Origin: DAIDKA01 sp035485475
GTDB lineage: Bacteria > Pseudomonadota > Gammaproteobacteria > Steroidobacterales > Steroidobacteraceae
Length of the DNA: 30,373 bases
NCBI GenBank assembly: GCA_035485475.1
Contig: DATHOA010000068.1
Span: 1-30,373 of the forward strand
Reading direction: 5' to 3'
Part shown: piece by piece, positions 23,833 through 30,373 of the stretch
Layout: every line of letters begins with the position of its first letter
Numbering within the stretch: position 1 is the stretch's first letter
Program-made: the position numbers and the translations under genes
The notes under the pieces: generated by a model
Database searches by the model: none
Seen by the model: the letters and a program-made list of their open reading frames with translations, nothing else
What the model was told of the DNA's origin: nothing

Positions 23833-23871
23833 AAAAAGGGCGCGCTTCCTCACGGTGGCGCGCCCTTTTTT
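23833..23871. terminator. Bidirectional intrinsic terminator between pnp and phaR
   Basis: AAAAAGGGCGCGC (23833-23845) pairs perfectly with GCGCGCCCTTTTT (23858-23870) around a 12-base loop. Both strands end in a run of U's. It lies between the convergent pnp and phaR-like stops and should serve both. Confidence 0.93.
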
Positions 23872-23890
23872 CATGCTTGACCGCCTGCGT

Positions 23891-24397
23891 CTATTTGGCG
23901 GCTGCAGCTAACGCACCATCTTCCTCGGGTCCGCGAATGCGGGCACCACTGCCGATCAGGGTGCGGAAGATTTCGTCCTGGACCGTTCGCCAACGCTGAA
24001 AGTTGCGCTGCGTCACCGCGGCAACGGCGCCGTCGGTATCTCCGGCCGTGAAGCTCTGCGCCTTGTCGCGCACTTCGCGTTGCTGGGCTGCAAACAGCTT
24101 CAGACTCTGTTCCAGGTACGAACCAACCACTCCCTGCATGATCCCGCCGCCGTAGGAGCGGATGATGTGCTGCAGAAAGTCGCGGCTCATCAGCGGCTCA
24201 CCGGCATGCTCCTGCTCGGCAATCACCTGCAGCAGGATGCTGCGCGTGATGTCTTCCTGACTCTTCTTGTCAACGACCATGAATTCGATACGTTCTACTA
24301 CCAGTTTCCGCACGTCAGCCAGCGTGATGTAACGGCTCTCAACCGTGTCGTACAGCCGACGATTCGGATACTTCTTGATGACCCTCGGTTCGCTCAT
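23891..24397 (-). CDS. phaR: Polyhydroxyalkanoate synthesis repressor PhaR-like regulator
   Basis: A 168-residue regulator. Residues 1-60 are the PHB/PHA accumulation DNA-binding domain, recognisable from VIKKYPNRRLYDTVESRYITL and the following DVRKLV. The middle (EPLMSRDFLQHIIRSYGGGIMQGVVGSYLEQSLKLF) matches the accumulation-regulator repeat that senses polymer granules in studied homologues. The family represses phasin and PHA genes when polymer is absent. No phaA, phaB, phaC or phasin gene is in the window, so its targets are elsewhere or it has another role. A GGGGG tract seven bases before the ATG may act as ribosome binding site. It lies downstream of gluQRS on the same strand but has its own promoter. 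Confidence 0.88.
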   Translation of the reverse strand: MSEPRVIKKYPNRRLYDTVESRYITLADVRKLVVERIEFMVVDKKSQEDITRSILLQVIAEQEHAGEPLMSRDFLQHIIRSYGGGIMQGVVGSYLEQSLKLFAAQQREVRDKAQSFTAGDTDGAVAAVTQRNFQRWRTVQDEIFRTLIGSGARIRGPEEDGALAAAAK

Positions 24398-24415
24398 TGC
24401 AAGCCCCCGTAATTA

Positions 24416-24444
24416 GTTATGCGCCACTCCGCCTGCCATGTTAA
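24416..24444 (-). promoter_or_regulatory. Probable phaR promoter (TTAACA-N17-CATAAC)
   Basis: On the minus strand TTAACA (24444-24439) and CATAAC (24421-24416) have 17-base spacing, with RNA starting about ten bases before the ATG. That short leader would leave little room for the GGGGG tract, so the call is moderate. Confidence 0.45.
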
Positions 24445-24559
24445 GGCCGGCGGGCCGGTGTTTTCTGCCGTCCCCAGCGGCTACCTTAGTACAACCCTGG
24501 AGCCGAGGGCAATTGTAGAATTGATTTTACAAGTGTTAGAGACGGGGGCCGGTGGGTTG

Positions 24560-25435
24560 TTAGAGCGCCGCCACGGTTGCAATCCCGTGCAAGTGGGCCG
24601 GTTTCCAGTTCAAAATCGCCCATTCCAGAACCTCCCGGGGTTCCAGGTGTACCAAATCCGCCGGTGGTCGTTGCTCTAACAACACAAGGGTCTGCCACAG
24701 CACCTGGCTGGGATTTGATAGATCCGGCGCTACTGAACAGCGGGATTTGGCCAGCTTCCCCCCTCCCGGGGCGGTTACGAGCGGCAAATGGGCGTAGTGG
24801 GGGCTGCGGTAGCCCAGTGCCCGCTGCAGCTCCAGCTGCCACGCCGTACTGTCGAGCAGGTCGGCACCCCGCACCACATCGGTGATGTTCTGGTCGGCAT
24901 CATCAATCACCACCGCCAGTTGATAGGCGAATAGGCCATCGCGGCGGCGGATGACGAAATCGCCCAACGGGTCAAGGCAAAGCCTGCGCAAACCCTGCAA
25001 ACGGTCAGGGAATTCAATCGTTTCACCGTCAGGGATGCGAAATCGGGTGGCGGTGGCACCGGGGTGACGCGGGCCGGCACGGCAGGTGCCGGGATAGCCG
25101 CTATCCCCCTGGGCCGCCAGGGCCTGGCGTGAGCAGCTGCATTCGTAGGTCCGACCGCTGGCCCGCAGCTGCTCCAGGCCTGCCTGGTAGAGGGGCAGGC
25201 GGGTGGACTGGTAGGTGATCTGGCCGTCCCAGAACAGGTTCAGCGTCTGAAGGGTGCGCAGAATTTCCCCGGCGCTGCCCGGCACCACGCGGGGGGTGTC
25301 GAGGTCTTCGATCCGCACCAGCCAGCGGCCGCCGTGATGGCGCGCATCGACAAAGCTGCCGACCGCCGCCAGCACCGAACCGGTATGCAGCCGGCCGGTC
25401 GGCGAGGGGGCAAAACGGCCGGTATAGGACTTCAG
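24560..25435 (-). CDS. gluQRS: Glutamyl-Q tRNA(Asp) synthetase, probable CTG start
   Basis: A paralogue of the GluRS catalytic core that attaches glutamate to queuosine in tRNA-Asp. The ATP-binding motif is RFAPSPTGRLHTGS, WLVRIEDLDTPR follows, and the KMSKS-like loop is GGKLAKS. The zinc site is intact (ECSCSR ... YPGTC). The first ATG, GTG or TTG in frame is a GTG at 25375, inside the fold after the HIGH-type motif. Upstream the frame is open only to a TGA at 25471-25469, and the only plausible start is CTG at 25435-25433, giving 291 residues. It overlaps the dksA TGA as CTGA, so translational coupling is likely. No ribosome binding site is seen. Queuosine synthesis (queF) is nearby, which fits the role. 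Confidence 0.88.
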   Translation of the reverse strand: MKSYTGRFAPSPTGRLHTGSVLAAVGSFVDARHHGGRWLVRIEDLDTPRVVPGSAGEILRTLQTLNLFWDGQITYQSTRLPLYQAGLEQLRASGRTYECSCSRQALAAQGDSGYPGTCRAGPRHPGATATRFRIPDGETIEFPDRLQGLRRLCLDPLGDFVIRRRDGLFAYQLAVVIDDADQNITDVVRGADLLDSTAWQLELQRALGYRSPHYAHLPLVTAPGGGKLAKSRCSVAPDLSNPSQVLWQTLVLLEQRPPADLVHLEPREVLEWAILNWKPAHLHGIATVAAL

Positions 25436-26229
25436 CGGTAGCGGTCGTCGCGGTCGCCGTACTGGCGTTCACGGCGCTCGCGGCGCTCCTGTGCCTCGAT
25501 GCTCAGGGTGGCGACGGGGCGGGCCTCGAGGCGCTTGATGCCGATTTCCTCGCCGGTCTCCAGGCAGTAGCCATAGGAGCCGTCCTCGATGCGCTTGAGC
25601 GCCTCGTCGATCTTGCGGATCAGTTTGCGTTCCCGATCCCGGGTGCGCAGCTCCAGGGAGAATTCCTCCTCCTGGGTCGCCCGGTCATTGGGATCGGGGA
25701 AGTTGGCCGCCTCGTCCTTCATGTGCGTGACGGTGCGGTCGACCTCCTCCATCAGATCGCGCTTCCAGGTCTGCAGGATCTGGCGGAAATGCTCCGCCTG
25801 CTCCTTGCTCATGTACTGTTCGCCGCGCTTGACGATGTACGGCTGGACGTTGCGCGGCCCGGCAAGCAAGCTGCCCGGCTCGGGTGTATCGCCATCGTCG
25901 GCTTCGTTGGCAGCCACTTGCGGCGCTGGCGCCGCCGGCCGCGGCGGCACCACGGGTTTGACCTCCGGAGTCGGCTTCTTGTTCGAGGGGGACTCGGTAC
26001 GTTCTGCTGCTGGTCGTCGCATCGTTTCTACGGGTTCCGCGCTGGTTGGAGTGCTTCGGGCGCCTGGGGCCGGCTTGCGGGTGACCGAAGCCGCCACGGG
26101 CGAACGTGGGTGGACAGTCGTCTTCACCCGTTCCGTGGGCTTGTTACGTAACGCCGCCTTCCTGGCGGCGGGGCGGCTTACCGCCTTTTTGGCCTTGACG
26201 GGCTTGGCTGCGGTCTTCTTGGCCGGCAT
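25432..26229 (-). CDS. dksA: DksA-family RNA polymerase-binding factor, zinc-less type with long N-terminal extension
   Basis: A 265-residue protein against about 151 in E. coli. Residues from about 130 on match DksA: QAEHFRQILQTWKRDL, EEVDRTVTHMKDEAANF and the coiled-coil tip with Asp179, Asp182 and Ala184, equivalent to the active Asp71, Asp74 and Ala76. The globular zinc finger is degenerate: the four cysteine positions are Cys222, Thr225, Ser243 and Ala246. That C-T-S-A pattern recalls zinc-independent DksA2-type and alphaproteobacterial proteins. Residues 1-120 are basic, Ala/Pro/Lys-rich and probably disordered. The ATG has GGAA eight or so bases upstream. Its stop overlaps the gluQRS start. 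Expected role: ppGpp-dependent control of rRNA and amino-acid promoters. Confidence 0.93.
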   Translation of the reverse strand: MPAKKTAAKPVKAKKAVSRPAARKAALRNKPTERVKTTVHPRSPVAASVTRKPAPGARSTPTSAEPVETMRRPAAERTESPSNKKPTPEVKPVVPPRPAAPAPQVAANEADDGDTPEPGSLLAGPRNVQPYIVKRGEQYMSKEQAEHFRQILQTWKRDLMEEVDRTVTHMKDEAANFPDPNDRATQEEEFSLELRTRDRERKLIRKIDEALKRIEDGSYGYCLETGEEIGIKRLEARPVATLSIEAQERRERRERQYGDRDDRYR

Positions 26230-26271
26230 CAGTCATTCCTCAAAAGCAGCTGCCTTGGCGAAGGACGCGCG

Positions 26272-26299
26272 ATTATACCGGCGCGCCCGTGCGTGTACA
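26272..26299 (-). promoter_or_regulatory. dksA promoter (TGTACA-N16-TATAAT)
   Basis: On the minus strand a perfect TATAAT (26277-26272) has a 4/6 -35 match (TGTACA, 26299-26294) at 16 bases. RNA would start near 26265, about 36 bases before the dksA ATG, within the 111-base gap after queF. Confidence 0.7.
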
Positions 26300-26340
26300 G
26301 GGCTGCCGCCGCTATATCGCTAAGGAGGCCCCTGGCAGGC

Positions 26341-26730
26341 TCAGGTCAGGGCGACGGCGGGCGCCGGCTCCCAGCCCGGCAGGCGGTGTTCAACCACCAC
26401 GGAGGTGTAAATCCCTCCGCGGACGTTGAATTTCGCGGTAAGCCGCAGGAAGCGCGGGGCAATCGCGGCCGCGATATGGTCGGCGATTTCATTGGTCACG
26501 GCCTCGTGGAAGGTGCCGCGGTCGCGGAACGCCCAGATATACAGCTTCAGGGATCTGAGCTCCACGCACAGCCTGTCGGGTACGTACTCCAGCTCGAGAG
26601 TCGCGAAATCCGGTTGGCCGGTCATCGGGCACAGGCAGGTGAATTCCGGCAGGGTCATGCGAATCGTGAAGTCACGTGCGATGGCCGGGTTCGCAAAGGT
26701 AGTGAGATCTGTCGTTGGACTTGAAGGCAT
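26341..26730 (-). CDS. queF: NADPH-dependent 7-cyano-7-deazaguanine reductase QueF (short type)
   Basis: A 129-residue unimodular QueF that reduces preQ0 to preQ1 in queuosine synthesis. The active-site segment FTCLCPMTGQPDFA carries catalytic Cys34 and Asp41. The family signature E(S/L)K(S/A)xK(L/Y)Y appears as ELRSLKLY (57-64), with Arg in place of the first Lys. FRDRGTFHEAVTNEI supplies the substrate-binding His-Glu. The length fits the short type rather than the E. coli two-domain form. No other queuosine gene is adjacent, but gluQRS, which acts on queuosine-containing tRNA, is the second gene downstream on the same strand. Confidence 0.92.
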   Translation of the reverse strand: MPSSPTTDLTTFANPAIARDFTIRMTLPEFTCLCPMTGQPDFATLELEYVPDRLCVELRSLKLYIWAFRDRGTFHEAVTNEIADHIAAAIAPRFLRLTAKFNVRGGIYTSVVVEHRLPGWEPAPAVALT

Positions 26731-26748
26731 AGTGTGTCCATATATTTT
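26721..26748 (+). promoter_or_regulatory. Possible smc promoter (TTGAAG-N16-TATTTT)
   Basis: The AT-rich 61-base gap between divergent queF and smc contains TTGAAG (26721-26726) and TATTTT (26743-26748). RNA would start about 37 bases before smc. The -35 box lies inside the queF coding start. A queF promoter in the same AT block is possible but would give a very short leader. Confidence 0.35.
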
Positions 26749-26791
26749 ATCATGAGTTCATTGTCCCCAAGGAACCTCGAGTCTCAACACG

Positions 26792-29700
26792 ATGCGGCTG
26801 ACCAAGATAAAGCTCGCTGGCTTTAAAACATTCGTTGATCCGACCTCGGTCGGATTCCCAGGCAACCTCACCGGCGTCGTCGGACCGAACGGCTGCGGCA
26901 AATCGAACATCATCGATGCGGTGCGCTGGGTGATGGGCGAATTGTCCGCCAAGCACCTGCGCGGCGATTCCATGGCCGATGTCGTGTTCAACGGCTCCAG
27001 CGCGCGTAAACCGGTCGGCTCCGCGTCGGTCGAACTGGTGTTCGACAACAGTGACGGGCGCATCAGCGGGGCGTACGCCGGTTACAACGAAGTGTCGTTG
27101 AAGCGCCTCGTGTCACGCGATGGCAGTTCCAACTACTACATCAATGGCGCGCGCTGCCGGCGCCGGGATATCACCCAGTTGTTCCTGGGCACGGGCTTGG
27201 GTTCGCGCAGCTATTCGATCATCGAGCAGGGCATGATCTCGCGGGTCATTGAAGCCAAGCCCGAGGACATGCGCGCCTTCATCGAGGAGGCCGCCGGCAT
27301 TTCGCGCTACAAGGAGCGCCGCCGCGAGACCGAGGCGCGCGTCGCCGACACGCGTGAGAACCTGGAACGGCTCCAGGACGTGCGTGACGAAGTCGATCGG
27401 CAGATCCGTCACCTGCAGCGGCAGGCGGGGGCGGCACGGCGCTACCAGGCCCTCAAGGATCAGGAGCGCCGGGCGCTGGCCGAGCTGCTGGCACTGAAAA
27501 TGCGGGACCTGGACAGCGGCGCACAGATCCAGGACAGCGCGCTGCGCGAGCGCGATGTCGCCATGCAGGCGGCACTGGCCGACCAGCGCGCCAGCGAAGC
27601 AGCCCTGGAAAAGCAGCGCGCCATCCATGCCGAACATGCCGAGCGCGTTGCGGCGGTGCAGGGGCGGCATTACGAAATCGGCGCCGAAATCACCCGCACC
27701 GAGCAGTCCCTGCAGCACACGCGCGAAATGCGTGAGCGGCAGCGCAACGACCTCACCAAGGCACGCGAACAACTGGGCGAACTCGCAGCCCTTATCGAGC
27801 GCGACGAGCAGCAGGTCGCCGAACTGCGCGAGCAGATTGCGACCCTGCAGCCCCAGGCGGCCGAGGCGACGCGCCTGGAGCAGGTCGTTCTGGCGGATCA
27901 GGCGCAGTGTGAACAGGAACTGGCGCAGTGGCAGCAGCGCTGGGATGAATTCATGCGCTCGCTCGCGAACGCGAACCAGACTACGCAGGTCGAGCGCACC
28001 CGCATCGAACAGCTGGAGAACCAGCTCGGCCGGCTCGGTGTGCGCAACGAACGCCTCAGCGTCGAGCAGGAGCAGCTGTCCGCCCAGGAGCCCGGAGCGC
28101 AGCTGTCCGAACTGGTGGACCACGAGGCCCAGGCGCGCGCGCGCAACGAGCAACTCGGTCGCGCCCAGAGCGCTGCGGCGGAGCGTGCGCACACATTGCG
28201 GCAGGAGCAGCGCGCGGCCGAAACCCGCCTGGAAGGCGAGCGTGCCGGGCGGGAGAGAGTCCGCGGCGAGCTGGTGGCGCTGGAGGCGGTGCAAAAGGCC
28301 GCGCTCAGCCACAACGCACCGCGCGCCGGTGAATGGCTCAGCAGCAGTGGTCTGGCCGCCCGCGCGCGGGTCGCACAACAGCTGGATGTAGCCGACGGCT
28401 GGGAACGCGCCGTCGAAACCGCGCTGGGGGACTACCTCGAAGCGGTCTGCGTGGAACGCCTGGAAGATGTTGAGTCTGCCTTGGGCAATCTGTCAGCCGG
28501 CCGCATAGCGCTGGTGGAACAGGGTGGCACGGATGCGGCGGCCTTTGGCGCCGAATCGCTGGCCGCGAAGATCATCAAGGGTCCGGCAGCCGTCGCCGAA
28601 CAACTGGCCGGCGTGCTGGCGGGGGAATCCCTCGCCGAGGCGCTGCGCCGGCGCAACGCCCTGGCAGCGGGACAATCGATCATCACCCGCTCGGGGGAAT
28701 GGGTGGGCAAGGGCTGGATTCGCGTCAGCCGCGGCCAGGATCCCCACACCGGCGTCATCGAACGTGAACATCGCCTCAAGTCGCTGCGCACCGACCTGGC
28801 GCAATCCGAGCAGCAGGTGCAGCGCGCCGATGGCGATCTTGCCACCCTGCGGCGCGCCCAGACCGAGGCTGAGAGCGAGCGTGATCAGTTGCAGACCTCC
28901 ATCCAGGCCGGCCACCGGGAACATTCGGATGCCCGCAGTCGGCTCGAGGCAGCCCGGGCACGCGCGCAGGAGCTGCAGTCGCGGCGTACGCGCTTGGAGA
29001 CTGAAGCGGCCGAGGTGGCCCGCGAAACCGGTATTGCCCGCGAGTCGGTGCAGCGCGCGCGTGCCGCCTTGAGCCTGTCGCAAGCGCAGCTGGAGGAACT
29101 GGAGTCGCGCCGTCCGCAGTTGGAAGCCGAACGCGACGAACGGCGCGAAGCGCTGACCAGCGCCCGCGCCAAGGCGCAGGGCGCGCAGGCGGCGGCGCGT
29201 GATCTCATTATTCTCAGCGAGTCGCGCCGCTCACAGGAAAGCTCCATCGCGACCGGCCTGGGCCGCATGGCCGATCAGCGCGGGCAGCTGTCGCAGCGCT
29301 GCGCGGAGCTCGACGCGGAGCTCGCCAATGGCGATGCGCCGATCACCGAGCTGCAAAGCAAGCTGGATGCCCTGCTGTCACGGCGCCTGGACGTGGAGGG
29401 CGAGCTCGAAGCGGCGCGTCGCGCGCTGGAGGAGGCGGACGCGCGGATCCGCGATCTGGACCAGCAGCGCACCAGCGCCGAAGCACGGGTCGCCGAGGCA
29501 CGCGATGCCATCGAGCAGGCGCGCCTCGCGGCCCAGGAAAGCCGGGTGCGGCGCGAGGCGCTGGCCGAGCAGTTCGCCGCCACCCAGTTTGAATTGAGCG
29601 AAATCCTCCAGGGTTTGCAGGCGCAGGCGGATGTGGCGAGCTGGGAGGACAAGGTCAATGAATTACGCGCCGATGTGGCGCGGCTGGGCCAGGTCAATCT

Positions 29701-30298
29701 GGCCGCGATCGATGAGCTCAAGGAGCAGACCGAGCGCAAGGAGTACCTGGATCGTCAGCACACGGACCTGACCGATGCACTGGCCACGCTCGAGGAGGCC
29801 ATGCACAAGATCGACAAAGAGACCCGCACACGCTTCGAGGAGACCTTCGAGAAGATCAACACCGGCTTGAAGGAGAAGTTTCCGCGGCTGTTCGGCGGTG
29901 GCCACGCCTACCTCGAACTGGTGGGCGATGACATTCTGGCCGCCGGCGTCGCCGTCATGGCGCGGCCCCCCGGCAAACGCAACAGCACCATCCATCTGCT
30001 TTCGGGCGGTGAGAAGGCCCTGACCGCGGTGGCGCTCGTATTCTCGATATTTGATCTGAATCCGGCGCCGTTCTGCCTGCTCGATGAGGTGGACGCGCCA
30101 CTCGATGAGCACAACGTCGGGCGTTTCTGCGAGATCGTGCGCGGGATGTCGCAGCGCGTGCAGTTCATCTTCATCACCCACAACAAGGCAACCATGGAGC
30201 TGGCCTCGCAGCTGATCGGTGTCACCATGACCGAGCCGGGCGTCTCAAGACTGGTGGCGGTGGACGTGGAAGAGGCGGTACGCCTCGCAGCCGTCTGA
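26792..30298 (+). CDS. smc: Chromosome segregation protein SMC
   Basis: A 1168-residue SMC ATPase that folds and segregates the chromosome with ScpA and ScpB. Walker A is GPNGCGKSN (31-39), followed by IIDAVRWVMGE and the Q-loop region. A long coiled coil (about 165-500) leads to a hinge (about 510-640) with ERAVETALGDYLEAVCVERL. A returning coil (about 650-1000) leads to the C-terminal head with signature LLSGGEKALTAVAL near 1070 and Walker B FCLLDEVDAPLDEHN near 1100. The ATG at 26792 opens the family N-terminus (MRLTKIKLAGFKTF). Its AAGGAA is about 16 bases upstream, so the ribosome binding site is weak. Having smc instead of mukB excludes the enteric lineage. Confidence 0.97.
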   Translation: MRLTKIKLAGFKTFVDPTSVGFPGNLTGVVGPNGCGKSNIIDAVRWVMGELSAKHLRGDSMADVVFNGSSARKPVGSASVELVFDNSDGRISGAYAGYNEVSLKRLVSRDGSSNYYINGARCRRRDITQLFLGTGLGSRSYSIIEQGMISRVIEAKPEDMRAFIEEAAGISRYKERRRETEARVADTRENLERLQDVRDEVDRQIRHLQRQAGAARRYQALKDQERRALAELLALKMRDLDSGAQIQDSALRERDVAMQAALADQRASEAALEKQRAIHAEHAERVAAVQGRHYEIGAEITRTEQSLQHTREMRERQRNDLTKAREQLGELAALIERDEQQVAELREQIATLQPQAAEATRLEQVVLADQAQCEQELAQWQQRWDEFMRSLANANQTTQVERTRIEQLENQLGRLGVRNERLSVEQEQLSAQEPGAQLSELVDHEAQARARNEQLGRAQSAAAERAHTLRQEQRAAETRLEGERAGRERVRGELVALEAVQKAALSHNAPRAGEWLSSSGLAARARVAQQLDVADGWERAVETALGDYLEAVCVERLEDVESALGNLSAGRIALVEQGGTDAAAFGAESLAAKIIKGPAAVAEQLAGVLAGESLAEALRRRNALAAGQSIITRSGEWVGKGWIRVSRGQDPHTGVIEREHRLKSLRTDLAQSEQQVQRADGDLATLRRAQTEAESERDQLQTSIQAGHREHSDARSRLEAARARAQELQSRRTRLETEAAEVARETGIARESVQRARAALSLSQAQLEELESRRPQLEAERDERREALTSARAKAQGAQAAARDLIILSESRRSQESSIATGLGRMADQRGQLSQRCAELDAELANGDAPITELQSKLDALLSRRLDVEGELEAARRALEEADARIRDLDQQRTSAEARVAEARDAIEQARLAAQESRVRREALAEQFAATQFELSEILQGLQAQADVASWEDKVNELRADVARLGQVNLAAIDELKEQTERKEYLDRQHTDLTDALATLEEAMHKIDKETRTRFEETFEKINTGLKEKFPRLFGGGHAYLELVGDDILAAGVAVMARPPGKRNSTIHLLSGGEKALTAVALVFSIFDLNPAPFCLLDEVDAPLDEHNVGRFCEIVRGMSQRVQFIFITHNKATMELASQLIGVTMTEPGVSRLVAVDVEEAVRLAAV

Positions 30299-30319
30299 GC
30301 TTGCGATAGAATCATCCGC

Positions 30320-30373
30320 ATGCCGGAATTGCGCGTGACTTTGATGGTGGTGGGAGGGATCTTCCTGATCGCC
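30320..30373 (+). CDS. zipA: Start of zipA (cell division protein), cut by window edge
   Basis: From the ATG at 30320 the frame gives MPELRVTLMVVGGIFLIA and runs off the window. A short polar start followed directly by a hydrophobic membrane anchor is how ZipA begins. The order smc-zipA-ligA is conserved in Pseudomonas and relatives, and the gap to smc is 21 bases. ZipA tethers FtsZ to the membrane. The call rests on 18 residues plus position. Confidence 0.72.
   Translation, partial: MPELRVTLMVVGGIFLIA

Noticed and set aside
24445..24559. TAGAAT at 24515-24520 on the plus strand as a promoter
   Set aside because: No convincing -35 box at the right distance and no plus-strand gene follows; it is probably chance in a locally AT-rich gap.
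27113..28378. 421-codon minus-strand open frame antisense to smc
   Set aside because: It is leucine-rich because the smc coiled coil is rich in Gln and Glu/Lys codons that read as Leu and Phe on the other strand. No start signals or domain were found.

Overview
This is chromosomal DNA of a GC-rich gammaproteobacterium. The order rimP-nusA-infB-rbfA-truB-rpsO-pnp, the pair dksA-gluQRS, and smc followed by the start of zipA (instead of mukB) are typical of Gammaproteobacteria outside the Enterobacterales. A short-form QueF, Uup, RhlE and a PhaR-type regulator fit a free-living, metabolically versatile lineage, perhaps Xanthomonadales- or Steroidobacter/Nevskia-like. That placement is inference. 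No mobile element, tRNA, rRNA or CRISPR array was seen.

Layout. 1-577: the 5' end of a minus-strand gene (signal-peptide-like start) and a 515-bp divergent region holding three inverted repeats. 578-3360: a two-gene molybdenum hydroxylase operon (IorA/IorB type) closed by a strong bidirectional terminator. 3426-4911 (minus): a DUF6491-like lipoprotein gene downstream of an unrecognised membrane-protein gene. 4929-6788: recQ, whose 3' end overlaps an RND efflux pair on the minus strand (permease 6759-9938, adaptor 9945-11084). 11276-11716: a small secreted protein of unknown function, meeting uup (minus, 11713-13476) tail to tail so that the two TAA stops share TTAA. 13712-15061: rhlE.

15062-15405 is a structured 344-bp intergenic region: a hairpin after rhlE, a promoter, a short structured leader, then two intrinsic terminators before rimP. 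It looks like an attenuator or rimP-leader-type element controlling the translation/transcription operon. rimP, nusA, infB, rbfA and truB are tightly packed, with TGATG and GTGA overlaps. rpsO has its own promoter, and two hairpins separate it from pnp.

After the bidirectional terminator at 23833-23871, four minus-strand genes follow: phaR-like, gluQRS, a dksA homologue and queF. Two points stand out here. The gluQRS frame has no ATG, GTG or TTG before its essential ATP-binding motif, and a CTG codon overlapping the dksA stop is the best start. The DksA protein keeps only one of four zinc cysteines (C-T-S-A pattern) and carries a ~120-residue basic, proline-rich N-terminal extension. smc then runs forward (26792-30298), followed by the first 18 codons of zipA.

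Most of the window is conserved housekeeping. I found no convincing wholly new multi-gene system. The best leads are the rimP leader, the CTG-initiated gluQRS coupled to a zinc-less DksA, and the uncharacterised membrane protein/lipoprotein pair.
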